A DNA stretch of 64,000 nucleotides, taken from contig NZ_JAFBIO010000007.1 of assembly GCF_021531255.1 (NCBI RefSeq), positions 1 to 64,000 of the forward strand, read 5' to 3'. Of this stretch, positions 44,004 through 52,145 are shown piece by piece. How positions within the stretch are numbered: position 1 is the stretch's first letter; each line of letters opens with the position of its first letter. The position numbers and the translations under genes were made by a program. The notes beneath the pieces were generated by a model that was given only the letters and a program-made list of their open reading frames with translations, did not search any database and was not told the DNA's origin. This DNA is from Allofournierella massiliensis (lineage in GTDB: Bacteria > Bacillota > Clostridia > Oscillospirales > Ruminococcaceae).

Positions 44004-44612
44004 GTGTATCTGAACAATCGGATTAAAGCTGCAAAAATTGGCTATATCATGATTTCCATTCTACTTTGTGTATTGGGGATTGTACTGATTGCTGTGCCTG
44101 ATTTCTCGGTGACGCTGCTATGCAGGCTCGGCGGAGGAATCATGGTTCTATTCGGCTTGGTAAAGATCGTCGGCTATTGTTCCAAAGACTTATACAGGCT
44201 GGCATTTCAATTTGATCTGGCCTTTGGCCTTCTGCTCGTGGCACTTGGCGTCATTCTGATCATCCGTACAGATGCAATGGTTAATCTTATCTGCATTGTT
44301 ATGGGCATCTGTGTTCTGGCAGACGCGCTCCTCAAAATACAGATTTCCATTGATTCCAAAGCCTTTGGCATTCAAAAGTGGTGGCTGATTCTCGCTGTGG
44401 CAATTCTGACAGGGGCTGCCGGTTTCCTGCTGGTCTTACTCCCATCGGAAAGCGCCCAGGTCGTGATGATTTTGCTGGGGTTGACGCTCATAACCGAAGG
44501 TGTGCTAAATCTGATCACCATTCTGACCGCCGTTAAGATCATTCGTCACCAGCTGCCGGAGGTCATCGATGCCGAATATTGCCAGATAGACCCCAACAGA
44601 AAGGATATGTAA
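44004..44612 (+). CDS. HdeD/DUF308 family membrane protein
   Basis: A 202-residue integral membrane protein with six hydrophobic segments in three helix pairs, typical of DUF308 (HdeD-like): IGYIMISILLCVLGIVLIAV, FGLLLVALGVILIIRT, and GLTLITEGVLNLITILTAV. The GTG at 44004 is preferred because AAGGAGG stands seven bases upstream; an ATG at 43971 has no site. HdeD in enterobacteria is linked to acid or stress resistance; here it follows the alarmone synthetase, suggesting stress-related cargo, which remains inferred. Confidence 0.85.
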   Translation: MYLNNRIKAAKIGYIMISILLCVLGIVLIAVPDFSVTLLCRLGGGIMVLFGLVKIVGYCSKDLYRLAFQFDLAFGLLLVALGVILIIRTDAMVNLICIVMGICVLADALLKIQISIDSKAFGIQKWWLILAVAILTGAAGFLLVLLPSESAQVVMILLGLTLITEGVLNLITILTAVKIIRHQLPEVIDAEYCQIDPNRKDM

Positions 44613-44618
44613 TCATCT

Positions 44619-44756
44619 ATGCGTTTTTCAAAGGCGGTTTCCAACAGAATCCGTGTGACCGCTGATGTGGCGAAACACTATACATCTTTTTCTGGAATCA
44701 GCGAGGATATGGATAGAGATGTAAAATTCATATATAAAACGGATTCTATTGAATAA
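44619..44756 (+). CDS. hypothetical small protein, 45 residues
   Basis: A short basic frame starting MRFSKAVSNRIRVTADVAKH shortly after the DUF308 stop. No ribosome-binding site of good quality is seen except AAAGGATATG within the previous gene end. It may be a small gene or chance. Confidence 0.35.
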   Translation: MRFSKAVSNRIRVTADVAKHYTSFSGISEDMDRDVKFIYKTDSIE

Positions 44757-45474
44757 TCAAATAGAAGAAGCGGCTGTGTGTGCGGCCACCATAACATCAA
44801 TGTTACGGTGGCCTCCTACGGGGTTTTAAATGGGCAGAATTATAACATATTTCCTTTGGTTCATTCTCTACACAGTTTCATTGAATGGCTGTATGAAACA
44901 ATTATTTGTTCCATCGCCTATTATATATAGGCGGCTAAAGAGAAAAGCCGTTGTTACTGAAGCGACGAAATGTAAGAGCCTTCAAACTAATTGGCGGGTG
45001 TTCGGCTTTTGACCTCAATAGAAAAACTAAATTCCGGTTGGATGGGCAGTCGAGCTGAATTAAATCTTGCAAAAAGTACCCGGAAGTAACTCTTACAAGC
45101 ATTGCAGCAACTCTTGACTCGCCCCCAACGGTAACTTAACTTCATTCTACCAGAGGCCTGCAAACCATGTCTATTTTTATGCCTTTTTCTTTTTGCGCAA
45201 CTTATTGTACCTTATCCGCGTTTTGGCGTATGAAGTTATATGAGATTTATTATAATGGAATTCGGTTGGAGACTCTCGCTCCTTTTTATTTCCTTGCACG
45301 GCCCTGAGCTGCCGTGGATAAGAAGCAGAAAAGAAGCAAGGCGCCTCATGGATTTTGGCTGAAGTTGTGAAAACTTTTGCCTGAATAATTGTAAAATGCA
45401 CGGCTGTGTGTTATTATTGAGATCGGAAAACGCAAAAATCGAAGCAAAGGTAACACGTTGACCGCATCGGAAAA
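44757..45474. other. non-coding right arm of the rpsI element
   Basis: AT-rich sequence without a supported gene. It contains a hairpin at 44784-44813 and several short open frames with no ribosome-binding site or recognisable protein. It probably holds the integrase's right arm sites. Confidence 0.6.
44784..44813 (+). terminator. hairpin after element cargo
   Basis: GGCCACC-TAACAT / ATGTTA-GGTGGCC, a long stem with one internal mismatch; probably ends the cargo transcript. Confidence 0.6.
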
Positions 45475-45492
45475 AGTTCTGCAAGCGCTGAT
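45475..45492 (+). repeat. attR of rpsI-integrated element
   Basis: AGTTCTGCAAGCGCTGAT; one base differs from the rpsI end at 32754-32771. Confidence 0.8.
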
Positions 45493-45511
45493 CTACAACT
45501 TAAAAATGCTA

Positions 45512-45546
45512 AAAAAGCCGGAAATACGCTATTTTCCGGGCTTTTT
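45512..45546 (+). terminator. displaced rpsI terminator
   Basis: AAAAAGCCGGAAA / TTTTCCGGGCTTTTT hairpin, 20 bases past attR. This is where the chromosome resumes, so it likely ended the rplM-rpsI transcript before insertion. Confidence 0.8.
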
Positions 45547-45607
45547 CTATACCCAAAATTCTGCCTGAACTGTTCGGTTTCGATGGAATTTGAACGGAAA
45601 TTTATGG

Positions 45608-45680
45608 GTTTATAGTGGTCAAATTACTGGTGGACAAGCCCATTTTGACCACTTATGGGTTAAATTACTGGTGGACAATA
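45608..45680. repeat. short direct repeats, possible IS21-type end
   Basis: AAATTACTGGTGGACA occurs at 45621-45636 and 45662-45677, each preceded by a TATGGGTT stretch, with TGGTCAAA / TTTTGACCA between. Repeated ends like this are seen in IS21-family elements, but no istA/istB is present. Confidence 0.4.
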
Positions 45681-45734
45681 GGAGCAAATGAAGTCCAATT
45701 TTGCCATCGACGGACGAACACATACTTGACTGAT

Positions 45735-45872
45735 TTACATCAGGATTTCTGCTGCTACGATGTTGGCTTCATATTCCGGTTTGGATTTCATATCGTAAAG
45801 CATGAATTCATGAATCGGGGTGGTTTTCGCCATATTCCGGTGAAGCTGGTCATGCCCTAATTCATTCAGCAG
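45735..45872 (-). pseudogene. ImmA/IrrE metallo-endopeptidase fragment
   Basis: On the minus strand the frame reads LLNELGHDQLHRNMAKTTPI, then HEFMLYDMKSKPEYEANIVA and AEILM before a stop. This matches the active-site helix (usually HELGHDQLHR; here the first His is Asn) and the downstream glutamate helix of ImmA/IrrE proteases, which cleave element repressors. N- and C-terminal parts are missing. It abuts an integrase fragment on the other strand. Confidence 0.7.
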
Positions 45873-46093
45873 AAGAAAGCAAAATCATCAGTTATAATCC
45901 GGCTGCGTCGCTTTCTGCAAAAGGCGGAACATCAAAGCAGGAAAAGAAGGCATTGACGGATGAGCAGGTGAAAATTCTTCTGGATACAATCAGGGGATTA
46001 CCACCGTATGTTTTCGTAATGATTGGGTTGTACACAGGGTTGAGGCGGGAAGAAATTCTTGCACTGCGATGGGATTGTGTTTTCCTGGATTGT
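45869..46093 (+). pseudogene. tyrosine integrase fragment
   Basis: A 75-residue piece reads AEESKIISYNPAASLSAKGG, then KKALTDEQVKILLDTIRGLP and VMIGLYTGLRREEILALRWD before it runs into the M56 terminator. This is the junction of core-binding and catalytic domains with the first catalytic Arg (GLRREE). Both ends are lost. It is unlike the two intact integrases in the window. Confidence 0.75.
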
Positions 46094-46102
46094 GGAATAA
46101 AG

Positions 46103-46137
46103 CAAAAGCCCCCGGACGAATCATCCGGGGGCTTTTG
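46103..46137 (-). terminator. terminator of M56 peptidase gene
   Basis: CAAAAGCCCCCGGA / TCCGGGGGCTTTTG perfect stem downstream of the stop at 46149. Confidence 0.88.
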
Positions 46138-46148
46138 TCGGGATAAAA

Positions 46149-48467
46149 TCAGTTGTCGGTGGCCAGCACAAAGGAAACAGCCAGTTCCTGCAGCTGGGCA
46201 TCGGTTAGGGTGCCGGGCTCCAGCTGAATCTCTGCGTAAAAAGGCGTTACGGCCCAGTCATAGGCGAGGACGCAGTCCTTTTCCTTCCAGGGAAGGCTGA
46301 CGGCGTTTCCCGCAGCATTGCTTAAATCCTGAAAGCGGTATTGGGCCAGGGCGCTGGCACCTGTATCCGTGTGCCGCTGGACCCGATAGTTTTCATACCC
46401 GGCATGGTTGGAGAGTGCCGTTGTGGCGAAAATTTCCATGGGCAGCTCATTTTTGGAGGTATCAACCTGGCTCAAGATTTCCTGGTCTGTGGCGCCAAAG
46501 GGGTAGAGCGCCAGCTGCCCCACCGGATATCCCTCCTGGTCCAGAAGATACAGGAAAAGAGAACTTTCTTCTTCATCCCGATACAGGCGCAGACCCTGCG
46601 GCAGGGTGAAAGAAAGAGAATAGGCTTGGCCGTCCCGATCCGTATACCGAAGATTTGCCCCGGGGCCGGCGCCCAGAATCTCCATAGAGGGTGCGGTATA
46701 TCCGGCGGGTTCCTCATAGGAGAAGGGGGCAAGGAGTTCCTGATAATCGGCGGCATATTCCTGATAGGAATCCGGGCCCACCTGAGTCATAAAGGCTACC
46801 CTAAGAAAAACGCTGTACAATTCCCCTTTCTGGGTATCCAACTGACCTGTGTAGGTTTCGCCGCCCTCCCAGTTCATCTCCCAATCCAGCAACTCCTGGC
46901 TGGAATAGGTATCGGCTTCCGGCGTAAAACCGGCGGAAAGCGTGATGGTAAGGCGGGTATTTCCGTCCGCCGACTGGGGGATCTGTTCAGGAAGACGGAA
47001 GGAGACTGTCCCATCCGAATGAAGGGTCAGGGTGCGGAGAGTCTGGCTGATAAAATCGGCGGCGCTGGCTTGGTCCAACTGGGGCGGTTTCGAATCGGGA
47101 GAAGTGCTCTCGTTGCCGACAGAGGGCAGAGGGGCGTTGCCGGCGCCATATTCTGCCTCCCAGCCTGCCAGCCAGTCAGAATCGGCCCGGAAGGTTTCGC
47201 CGTCCACCAGGAGATATTGGTTGGAGAGATTGGAGACGGTATGTTCCGTTCCGTCAGAGAGGAGGAGGCGGAAAGAGATGGTCTGACCGCTGAGTTCCTC
47301 CGGCTGCCGCACCCGAGGGCCGCGGGCCTGGCAAAGAAGATCGGATACGGCGGAAAACTCCTCAGGGCTGAATACCCGGTACTGCTGGTTGGGAGATTGG
47401 GGCATCACCGTCAGCTCGATGCTTTCAATCTGCTGGGGGGAGAGCTCCTGAAGCCAGTCCGGAATCTGCGAGCGTCCCCCGTTCAGGATAAGGCCCAGGC
47501 AAACCGCCAGAGCCAGAAGTCCCCCTGCCGCCAGCAAGCCGGCGGTGGGACGGGACCAGCGGGCCAGATTGCGGATCCGCTCCTTGGCCGCGTTCTCCCC
47601 AAAGGCGGGGGAGAAGGGGCCGGGGATACGTCCGCCTGCGGCAAACCGGAGCAGGGAGCCCGCATAGTCTGCCCGGATGCCGGGCCCCAGTTTTCGGATG
47701 ACCGCTTCGTCACAGCTGACCTCCATATCCCGGCCGGAGAGGACAAAGGCCAGCCAGACCAGAGGATTGAACCAGTGCAGGCAGAGGGCCAGGTAAAAGA
47801 GAATTCGGGTAAGCGGGTCGCCCCGGCGGATATGATGTCGTTCATGCAGCAGAATGTACTGCCGTTCTTCCTCCGAAAGGTAAGCGGGCAGATAGATCCG
47901 GGGGCGGAAGATGCCCATAACGAAGGGGGTGGGAATATGGTTGCAGAGAAATACCTGACCCTCCAACACAGGGCAGCCGGCCAGCTTTTTCCTTAGCCGG
48001 ATATAGGAGACAAGCCCGCAGCCGGCCAGCCCCGCAAAGCCCGCCAACCAGAGGCGGCTCAGCAAAGGCAGCAGGGCGTCCGATACCGTGGAAGGTTCGC
48101 TGACAAGGTCCTCCTGGGTGACCACATAATGGCCGCCCTCGCCGCCATAGACCGGCTGGCGGCCGGCAGCTACCCCCTGGTCATAAGCAGCGGAAGCGCC
48201 CTCATGCAGGATGACCGTGTTGCCCAGGTAATCGTCCTGCCAGCTTTCCACCAGGGAGCCGCTGCTGAGAGAGGCGGGAATCAGGGAAAAAGAAGCGGTG
48301 AAAGATACCGGGCAGAGCAGCCGGAATAGTACCGCAAACCAGAGCAGGTAAGAGATCCATCGGGGGGCCCGTTTGAGACAGAGGCGAGCCAGGCATACGA
48401 TCAGGACGGCCGCTCCGCCGGTGAGGCTCATGGAGAGAAGACGGGAAAAAAGATCGGTCAGACTCAT
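46149..48467 (-). CDS. M56 (BlaR1/MecR1-type) membrane metallopeptidase
   Basis: A 772-residue sensor-protease. Four hydrophobic segments lie in the first 340 residues, and the zinc motif LLHERHHIRRGDPLTRIL contains HExxH near residue 205. A final membrane helix near residue 315 (LLAAGGLLALAVCLGLIL) leads to a 430-residue outer domain without penicillin-binding SxxK/SxN motifs that I can see. In BlaR1 systems the outer sensor activates the protease, which removes the BlaI-type repressor. The paired BlaI-like gene overlaps its start by four bases. The signal sensed is unknown and need not be a beta-lactam. Confidence 0.9.
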   Translation of the reverse strand: MSLTDLFSRLLSMSLTGGAAVLIVCLARLCLKRAPRWISYLLWFAVLFRLLCPVSFTASFSLIPASLSSGSLVESWQDDYLGNTVILHEGASAAYDQGVAAGRQPVYGGEGGHYVVTQEDLVSEPSTVSDALLPLLSRLWLAGFAGLAGCGLVSYIRLRKKLAGCPVLEGQVFLCNHIPTPFVMGIFRPRIYLPAYLSEEERQYILLHERHHIRRGDPLTRILFYLALCLHWFNPLVWLAFVLSGRDMEVSCDEAVIRKLGPGIRADYAGSLLRFAAGGRIPGPFSPAFGENAAKERIRNLARWSRPTAGLLAAGGLLALAVCLGLILNGGRSQIPDWLQELSPQQIESIELTVMPQSPNQQYRVFSPEEFSAVSDLLCQARGPRVRQPEELSGQTISFRLLLSDGTEHTVSNLSNQYLLVDGETFRADSDWLAGWEAEYGAGNAPLPSVGNESTSPDSKPPQLDQASAADFISQTLRTLTLHSDGTVSFRLPEQIPQSADGNTRLTITLSAGFTPEADTYSSQELLDWEMNWEGGETYTGQLDTQKGELYSVFLRVAFMTQVGPDSYQEYAADYQELLAPFSYEEPAGYTAPSMEILGAGPGANLRYTDRDGQAYSLSFTLPQGLRLYRDEEESSLFLYLLDQEGYPVGQLALYPFGATDQEILSQVDTSKNELPMEIFATTALSNHAGYENYRVQRHTDTGASALAQYRFQDLSNAAGNAVSLPWKEKDCVLAYDWAVTPFYAEIQLEPGTLTDAQLQELAVSFVLATDN

Positions 48468-48832
48468 TTTGGCTCCCTCCTCATCTGCTGGATCAGTTCC
48501 TGCAGCTCCTGAATATCCTGGTCTGACAGCTTATTCCTCTTGCTGAAAGCCGCCAGAAAAGCAGGCAGCGAGCCCTGAAAGCCCTCCTGTAAAAACTGTT
48601 CGCCCCGTGCGGCATAGAAATCTTCCCGGGAAAGCAGCGAGCGAACGGTGCCCTGCTGATTGGCAAAAATGCCCCGGTCGCACAGTCGCTTCAGAACGGT
48701 GTAAGAGGTGGATTTTTTCCAGCCCAGCTCTTCTTCGGCCAGTTTGGCCAGCAGGCTGGAGGAAAGCGGTTCATTCTGCCAGATCAGGTCGGCAAAGCGG
48801 CCCTCTGCTGCGCCCAGTTTTGCGTCGGCCAT
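48464..48832 (-). CDS. BlaI/MecI/CopY-family repressor
   Basis: A 122-residue winged-helix repressor. FADLIWQNEPLSSSLLAKLA, then EEELGWKKSTSYTVLKRLCD and RGIFANQQGTVRSLLSRED form the Penicillinase_R fold. The ATG at 48832 has AAAGGAGG upstream; the longer frame runs through the promoter region and is rejected. The gene is co-transcribed with the M56 sensor. Three GTAGAC/GTCTAC boxes lie 32-65 bases upstream, the likely operator. Confidence 0.92.
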   Translation of the reverse strand: MADAKLGAAEGRFADLIWQNEPLSSSLLAKLAEEELGWKKSTSYTVLKRLCDRGIFANQQGTVRSLLSREDFYAARGEQFLQEGFQGSLPAFLAAFSKRNKLSDQDIQELQELIQQMRREPK

Positions 48833-48863
48833 GCACAATCCCTCCTTTCTTGATTCTATATCC

Positions 48864-48897
48864 AGTAGACCTACTTTGAGTCTACAATTAGTAGACC
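48864..48897. promoter_or_regulatory. operator of the BlaI-like repressor
   Basis: AGTAGAC at 48864, GTCTAC at 48879-48885 and AGTAGACC at 48890 alternate in orientation, forming two overlapping inverted repeats just upstream of the repressor gene. Confidence 0.75.
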
Positions 48898-48924
48898 AAT
48901 TTGTCAAGGGGGTGGCAGAAAAAC

Positions 48925-48949
48925 GGGCCGGCAGAAAAACTGCCGGCCC
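48925..48949 (-). terminator. terminator of AI-2E-type transporter gene
   Basis: GGGCCGGCAG / CTGCCGGCCC; followed by GTTTTT on the minus strand. Confidence 0.85.
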
Positions 48950-48968
48950 ATCGGGGGAGAATATGCGG

Positions 48969-50135
48969 TTAAGGAGAATCGGGGGGATCGGGAGATTCCG
49001 GGGCAGAGGGCTGTTCCGTGGGGGCAGAGGCGTCCAGTGAATGGATGCGCTGCTGCACATCTTCCCGCAAAAGCAGGTAGAGAAGAGCGGTGAGGGGGAT
49101 CATCAGGAACATGCCCAGAACGCCCATCAGCTTGCCGCCCACCACCACGGCGGCAAAGATCCAGATGGCGGGCAGGCCCACGGCGGTGCCCACTACTTTG
49201 GGGTAGATCAGCTGGTTTTCCAGCTGCTGGATGATGAGAAAGAGGATCAGAAACTCCAGGGCTTTCAGGGGAGAGGTGATCAGGATCAGCAATACCCCCA
49301 GGGTGCAGCCCACAAAAGCGCCCACGATGGGGACCAGGGCGGTTACTGCAATCACCACGCCGATCAGCATGGCGTAGGGCAGGCGCAGCAGGGTCATGAC
49401 CACCACAAAAAGGCTGCCCAGAATACAGGCCTCGATGCACTGCCCGGTGAGAAAGCTGGAGCAGACCTGGTGCGCCAGGCTGGTCACATGAAGGATGCCG
49501 TTGATGACCGGGGGCTTCAGATAGGCCCGCATGACCCGCAGCAGCTGGCGCTTGAGCTCCTCCTTGCGCAGCAGCAGGTGGGCGGCGAATACCAGAGCAA
49601 AGAGCACATCCACCACGCCGCCAACCAGACCGCCCACAAAACCGGTACCGGCTTCCCACAAAGAGCCGATGGAATCCGGAAGGGAAGAGGAGAGGGAGGA
49701 GGCCAGCTGCTTCCAATCCAGCTGGGTGGGGTCGAACTGAGGCAGAAAGGCGGAAAGCCCTTCCTGATTGGCCTCCCAGAATGCCAGGGCGTTTTCCAGC
49801 GCAATGGGGATCTGGGCGGCGATCTGGGTGAGGCTTTCCCGCACCTGAGGCACCACAATGATGCCGATCAGGGCAAAAACGCCCAGAATGAACAGGACCG
49901 CCAGCAAAAGCGCCGAAACGCGGCGCAGGCTGCGGCGCCGGATGGGAAGATGTTTTTCAATGAACCCCATGGGCAGGCTGAGAATATAGGCAATGATGCA
50001 GCCCACAAAAAGGGGAAAGATCAGCTCGCCGATAAAGCCCAGAACCCGCAGGATGACATTCAGATGCTGGATGGCCAGATAGAGAAGGAGCAGCCCGGCC
50101 AGACCGCCCAAAAGCAGCTTGTCGCGTTTTTCCAT
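48969..50135 (-). CDS. AI-2E family transporter (UPF0118/YtvI-like)
   Basis: A 388-residue protein with about eight membrane segments of the AI-2E/TqsA/PerM family. Family members export or exchange small molecules or ions, some with Na+/H+ exchange. The conserved region includes LRLPYAMLIGVVIAVTALVP, then IVGAFVGCTLGVLLIL, and the C-terminal QQLENQLIYPKVVGTAVGLP. It starts 15 bases after cls, suggesting one transcript. The acidic/Pro-rich tail after residue 365 is variable. The substrate is not predictable. Confidence 0.9.
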   Translation of the reverse strand: MEKRDKLLLGGLAGLLLLYLAIQHLNVILRVLGFIGELIFPLFVGCIIAYILSLPMGFIEKHLPIRRRSLRRVSALLLAVLFILGVFALIGIIVVPQVRESLTQIAAQIPIALENALAFWEANQEGLSAFLPQFDPTQLDWKQLASSLSSSLPDSIGSLWEAGTGFVGGLVGGVVDVLFALVFAAHLLLRKEELKRQLLRVMRAYLKPPVINGILHVTSLAHQVCSSFLTGQCIEACILGSLFVVVMTLLRLPYAMLIGVVIAVTALVPIVGAFVGCTLGVLLILITSPLKALEFLILFLIIQQLENQLIYPKVVGTAVGLPAIWIFAAVVVGGKLMGVLGMFLMIPLTALLYLLLREDVQQRIHSLDASAPTEQPSAPESPDPPDSP

Positions 50136-50150
50136 ACAGGCAGCCCTCCC

Positions 50151-51725
50151 TTACATCAGCGGGCCGAACAGCTTCAGCAGCTGGCCCATCAGGAAGAGAG
50201 AAGGGGCAGGATGCGCGGCCTGAGCGGGGGTGATTTTCTGGCTTTTGGCCAGCGTATCCGAAAAATCCTGCTCGATATCCCGGATGGCGTCACAGCCGAA
50301 CAGGCAGGCGGCGCATTCAAAGTGCAGATACAGGCTGCGGTAGTCAAAGTTTACCGTGCCCACCACGGCTTCTTTCCCGTCGGCCACCAGAACCTTGGCA
50401 TGCACAAATCCCGGAGTGTATTCGTAAATCTTTACCCCGGCGGCGATCAGCTCCGGGTAGTGGGTCTTGGCCAGGGCAAAAGCATAGGGTTTATCCGGGA
50501 TATGGGGCAGGATCATGGTCACCTCCACCCCTCGCTTGGCCGCGCTGGTCAGGGCGCAGCGCAGGGTGGAATCCAGGATCAGATAGGGAGTCATGATGTG
50601 CACCGAGTGCCGGGCACGGTTCAGCATATCCCGGTAAACGGTTTCTGCCACCCGTTCGTTGTCCAGGGGACTGTCCCCGAAGGGGAGCACAAAGCCGGAA
50701 GCTCCGGCCAGGGGGCCGGTCCGGTTCAGGTAACTCTGGTAGTCCGCCTCTTTGGCAAAGCGGTTCCACATCTGCAGGAACATCAGGGTGAGATTATCCA
50801 CGGCGGGCCCCTCCATCAGGATGCCCACATCCTTCCAATGGCCATAGCGGACCTGGCGGTTGATGTAGCAGTCCTCAATGTTGATGCCGCCGGTAAAGCC
50901 GGCCTTGCCGTCAATCACCATGATCTTGCGGTGATCCCGGTTGTTGTAATGGGTGGAAAGAATTGGCCGGATGGGCGCAAAGACCTGGCACTGAATGCCC
51001 AGGGCTTCCAGCTGGCGGGGATAGCGGTAGGGCAGGGTGGCCATGGTGCAGGTACCGTCATACAGCAACCGAACTTCCACCCCGGCCTTCACCTTTTCTT
51101 CCAGGATCTTCAGGATGCGCCCCCACATGTACCCTTCCGAAATGGTGAAATATTCCAGGAAAATAAAGTGCTCTGCCCGGCTCAGCTGGTTCAGCATCTC
51201 TTCGAACATCTGTTCGCCCAGGGGAAAATAGCGTACCCGGGTGCCGCTTTGCAGGGGGAAGGGCCCGAACCGGTTCATGTACCGGACCAGGTTGCCAGCG
51301 CCGTCATCCTGCTGCTCCAGTTCCTGCAGGGGTGCCGGGTCCTGGGCGGCCAGGTGGCGGGTCTGCTGGATCTGGTGCTGCAGGCTCCAGTTTAAAAAGC
51401 GGTAGCCGGGCTGCAGCTCCACATACAGATAAAACATGGCCCCCAGGGCGGGCAGCACCAGGATCAGCACCGCCCAGGAAAGCTGGATCTCGGGGGTACC
51501 GCCGGGGCGGTTGACCACCAGCAGCAGCACAATGATGGAGAACAGCAGGTATCCGCCAAAAGCAAAAGCGAGATAATCCTTTAAGAAGCGGAAGGTGACC
51601 ACCAGCAGTCCTACCTGCACCAGCAGGCACAGGATAACAAAAAGGGAGTGGCTGTAAATAGCCCGCATAACGCCCTTTTTGCCCTTTTTCAAAAGGAGCA
51701 GGACGTCGTTTTCAGTATCGTTCAT
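50151..51725 (-). CDS. cls: cardiolipin synthase (phospholipase D family)
   Basis: A 524-residue membrane enzyme joining two phosphatidylglycerols to cardiolipin. Two N-terminal membrane helices (residues about 25-75) are followed by two HKD motifs: NRDHRKIMVIDGKAGFTGGI and GFVHAKVLVADGKEAVVGTV. The ATG at 51725 (MNDTENDVLLLLKKGKKGVM) is preferred; an upstream extension reads into non-coding DNA. It is followed closely by the AI-2E-type gene. Confidence 0.95.
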   Translation of the reverse strand: MNDTENDVLLLLKKGKKGVMRAIYSHSLFVILCLLVQVGLLVVTFRFLKDYLAFAFGGYLLFSIIVLLLVVNRPGGTPEIQLSWAVLILVLPALGAMFYLYVELQPGYRFLNWSLQHQIQQTRHLAAQDPAPLQELEQQDDGAGNLVRYMNRFGPFPLQSGTRVRYFPLGEQMFEEMLNQLSRAEHFIFLEYFTISEGYMWGRILKILEEKVKAGVEVRLLYDGTCTMATLPYRYPRQLEALGIQCQVFAPIRPILSTHYNNRDHRKIMVIDGKAGFTGGINIEDCYINRQVRYGHWKDVGILMEGPAVDNLTLMFLQMWNRFAKEADYQSYLNRTGPLAGASGFVLPFGDSPLDNERVAETVYRDMLNRARHSVHIMTPYLILDSTLRCALTSAAKRGVEVTMILPHIPDKPYAFALAKTHYPELIAAGVKIYEYTPGFVHAKVLVADGKEAVVGTVNFDYRSLYLHFECAACLFGCDAIRDIEQDFSDTLAKSQKITPAQAAHPAPSLFLMGQLLKLFGPLM

Positions 51726-51876
51726 AAGCAGTTCCAGTCGGGGGCCGGCCCGTAAAAATCTCCGGCCGGCATCACCCGGTTTTTCCTTTCCAGAGGCCCG
51801 AAAAAGGGCCTTTAAGAATGACTTAACTATAGCATACCGGCCGGTTGTCCGCAATAGAGCGGCAGGAAAGGAAAAA

Positions 51877-51910
51877 CAAAAAAGCACGGCCGGCATCTGA
51901 ATGCCGACCG
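51877..51910 (-). terminator. terminator of tRNA-Asn
   Basis: CGGTCGGCAT / ATGCCGGCCG hairpin followed on the minus strand by TGCTTTTTTG. Confidence 0.85.
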
Positions 51911-51918
51911 CGCGGAAA

Positions 51919-51994
51919 TGGCTGCTCCTGTCAGGCTCGAACTGACGACATCGTGATTAACAGTCACGCGCTCTACCGACTGAGCTAAGGAGCA
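51919..51994 (-). tRNA. tRNA-Asn (anticodon GTT)
   Basis: A 76-base tRNA with encoded CCA. The acceptor is TGCTCCT / AGGAGCA, the D arm GCTC...GAGC, and the anticodon stem CGTGA/TCACG has loop CTGTTAA, giving GTT; the T loop is GTTCGAGCC. No repeat of its 3' end is seen nearby, so this site is not occupied by an element. Confidence 0.97.
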
Positions 51995-52084
51995 ATATAA
52001 AATTGAAAGCTCAAAGCGTATACTATTATAACACATTTTAAAGACTTTGCAAGCCCGAACGAGGAAAATTTTTTTCGATAAATT

Positions 52085-52126
52085 TTCAAAAGAAAAATCC
52101 GGCCGGCAGAAGTTCTGCCGGCCGGA
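52085..52126 (-). terminator. terminator of CoA-transferase gene
   Basis: TCCGGCCGGCAGAA / TTCTGCCGGCCGGA, a 14-bp stem followed by TTTTTCTTTT on the minus strand. Confidence 0.88.
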
Positions 52127-52145
52127 ACACTCGGAAGAATATGGA

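Larger units (their letters stand above)
32771..45492. mobile_element. mobilizable integrative element in the 3' end of rpsI
   Basis: About 12.7 kb between imperfect 18-base repeats of the rpsI end. Layout: terminator, tyrosine integrase and XRE regulator (both minus strand), excisionase-like HTH, RepA-like ATPase, oriT-like repeats, MobV relaxase, small XRE and TetR regulators, then cargo (oleate hydratase, radical SAM, MetK, alarmone synthetase, DUF308) and a non-coding right arm. A hairpin terminator just beyond the right repeat fits the displaced rpsI terminator. No type IV secretion genes are present, so transfer would need a helper. Known gut elements also use rpsI as target. Confidence 0.88.

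Noticed and set aside
44830-45012. A 60-residue frame in the right arm of the rpsI element
   Set aside because: There is no ribosome-binding site and no family resemblance; it lies in AT-rich non-coding sequence.
45615-45860. An 81-residue plus-strand frame
   Set aside because: It covers the IS21-like repeats and is antisense to the recognisable ImmA/IrrE fragment.
49041-51395. A 784-residue frame on the plus strand
   Set aside because: It is antisense to the AI-2E-type transporter and cls; both sense proteins are full length with motifs.
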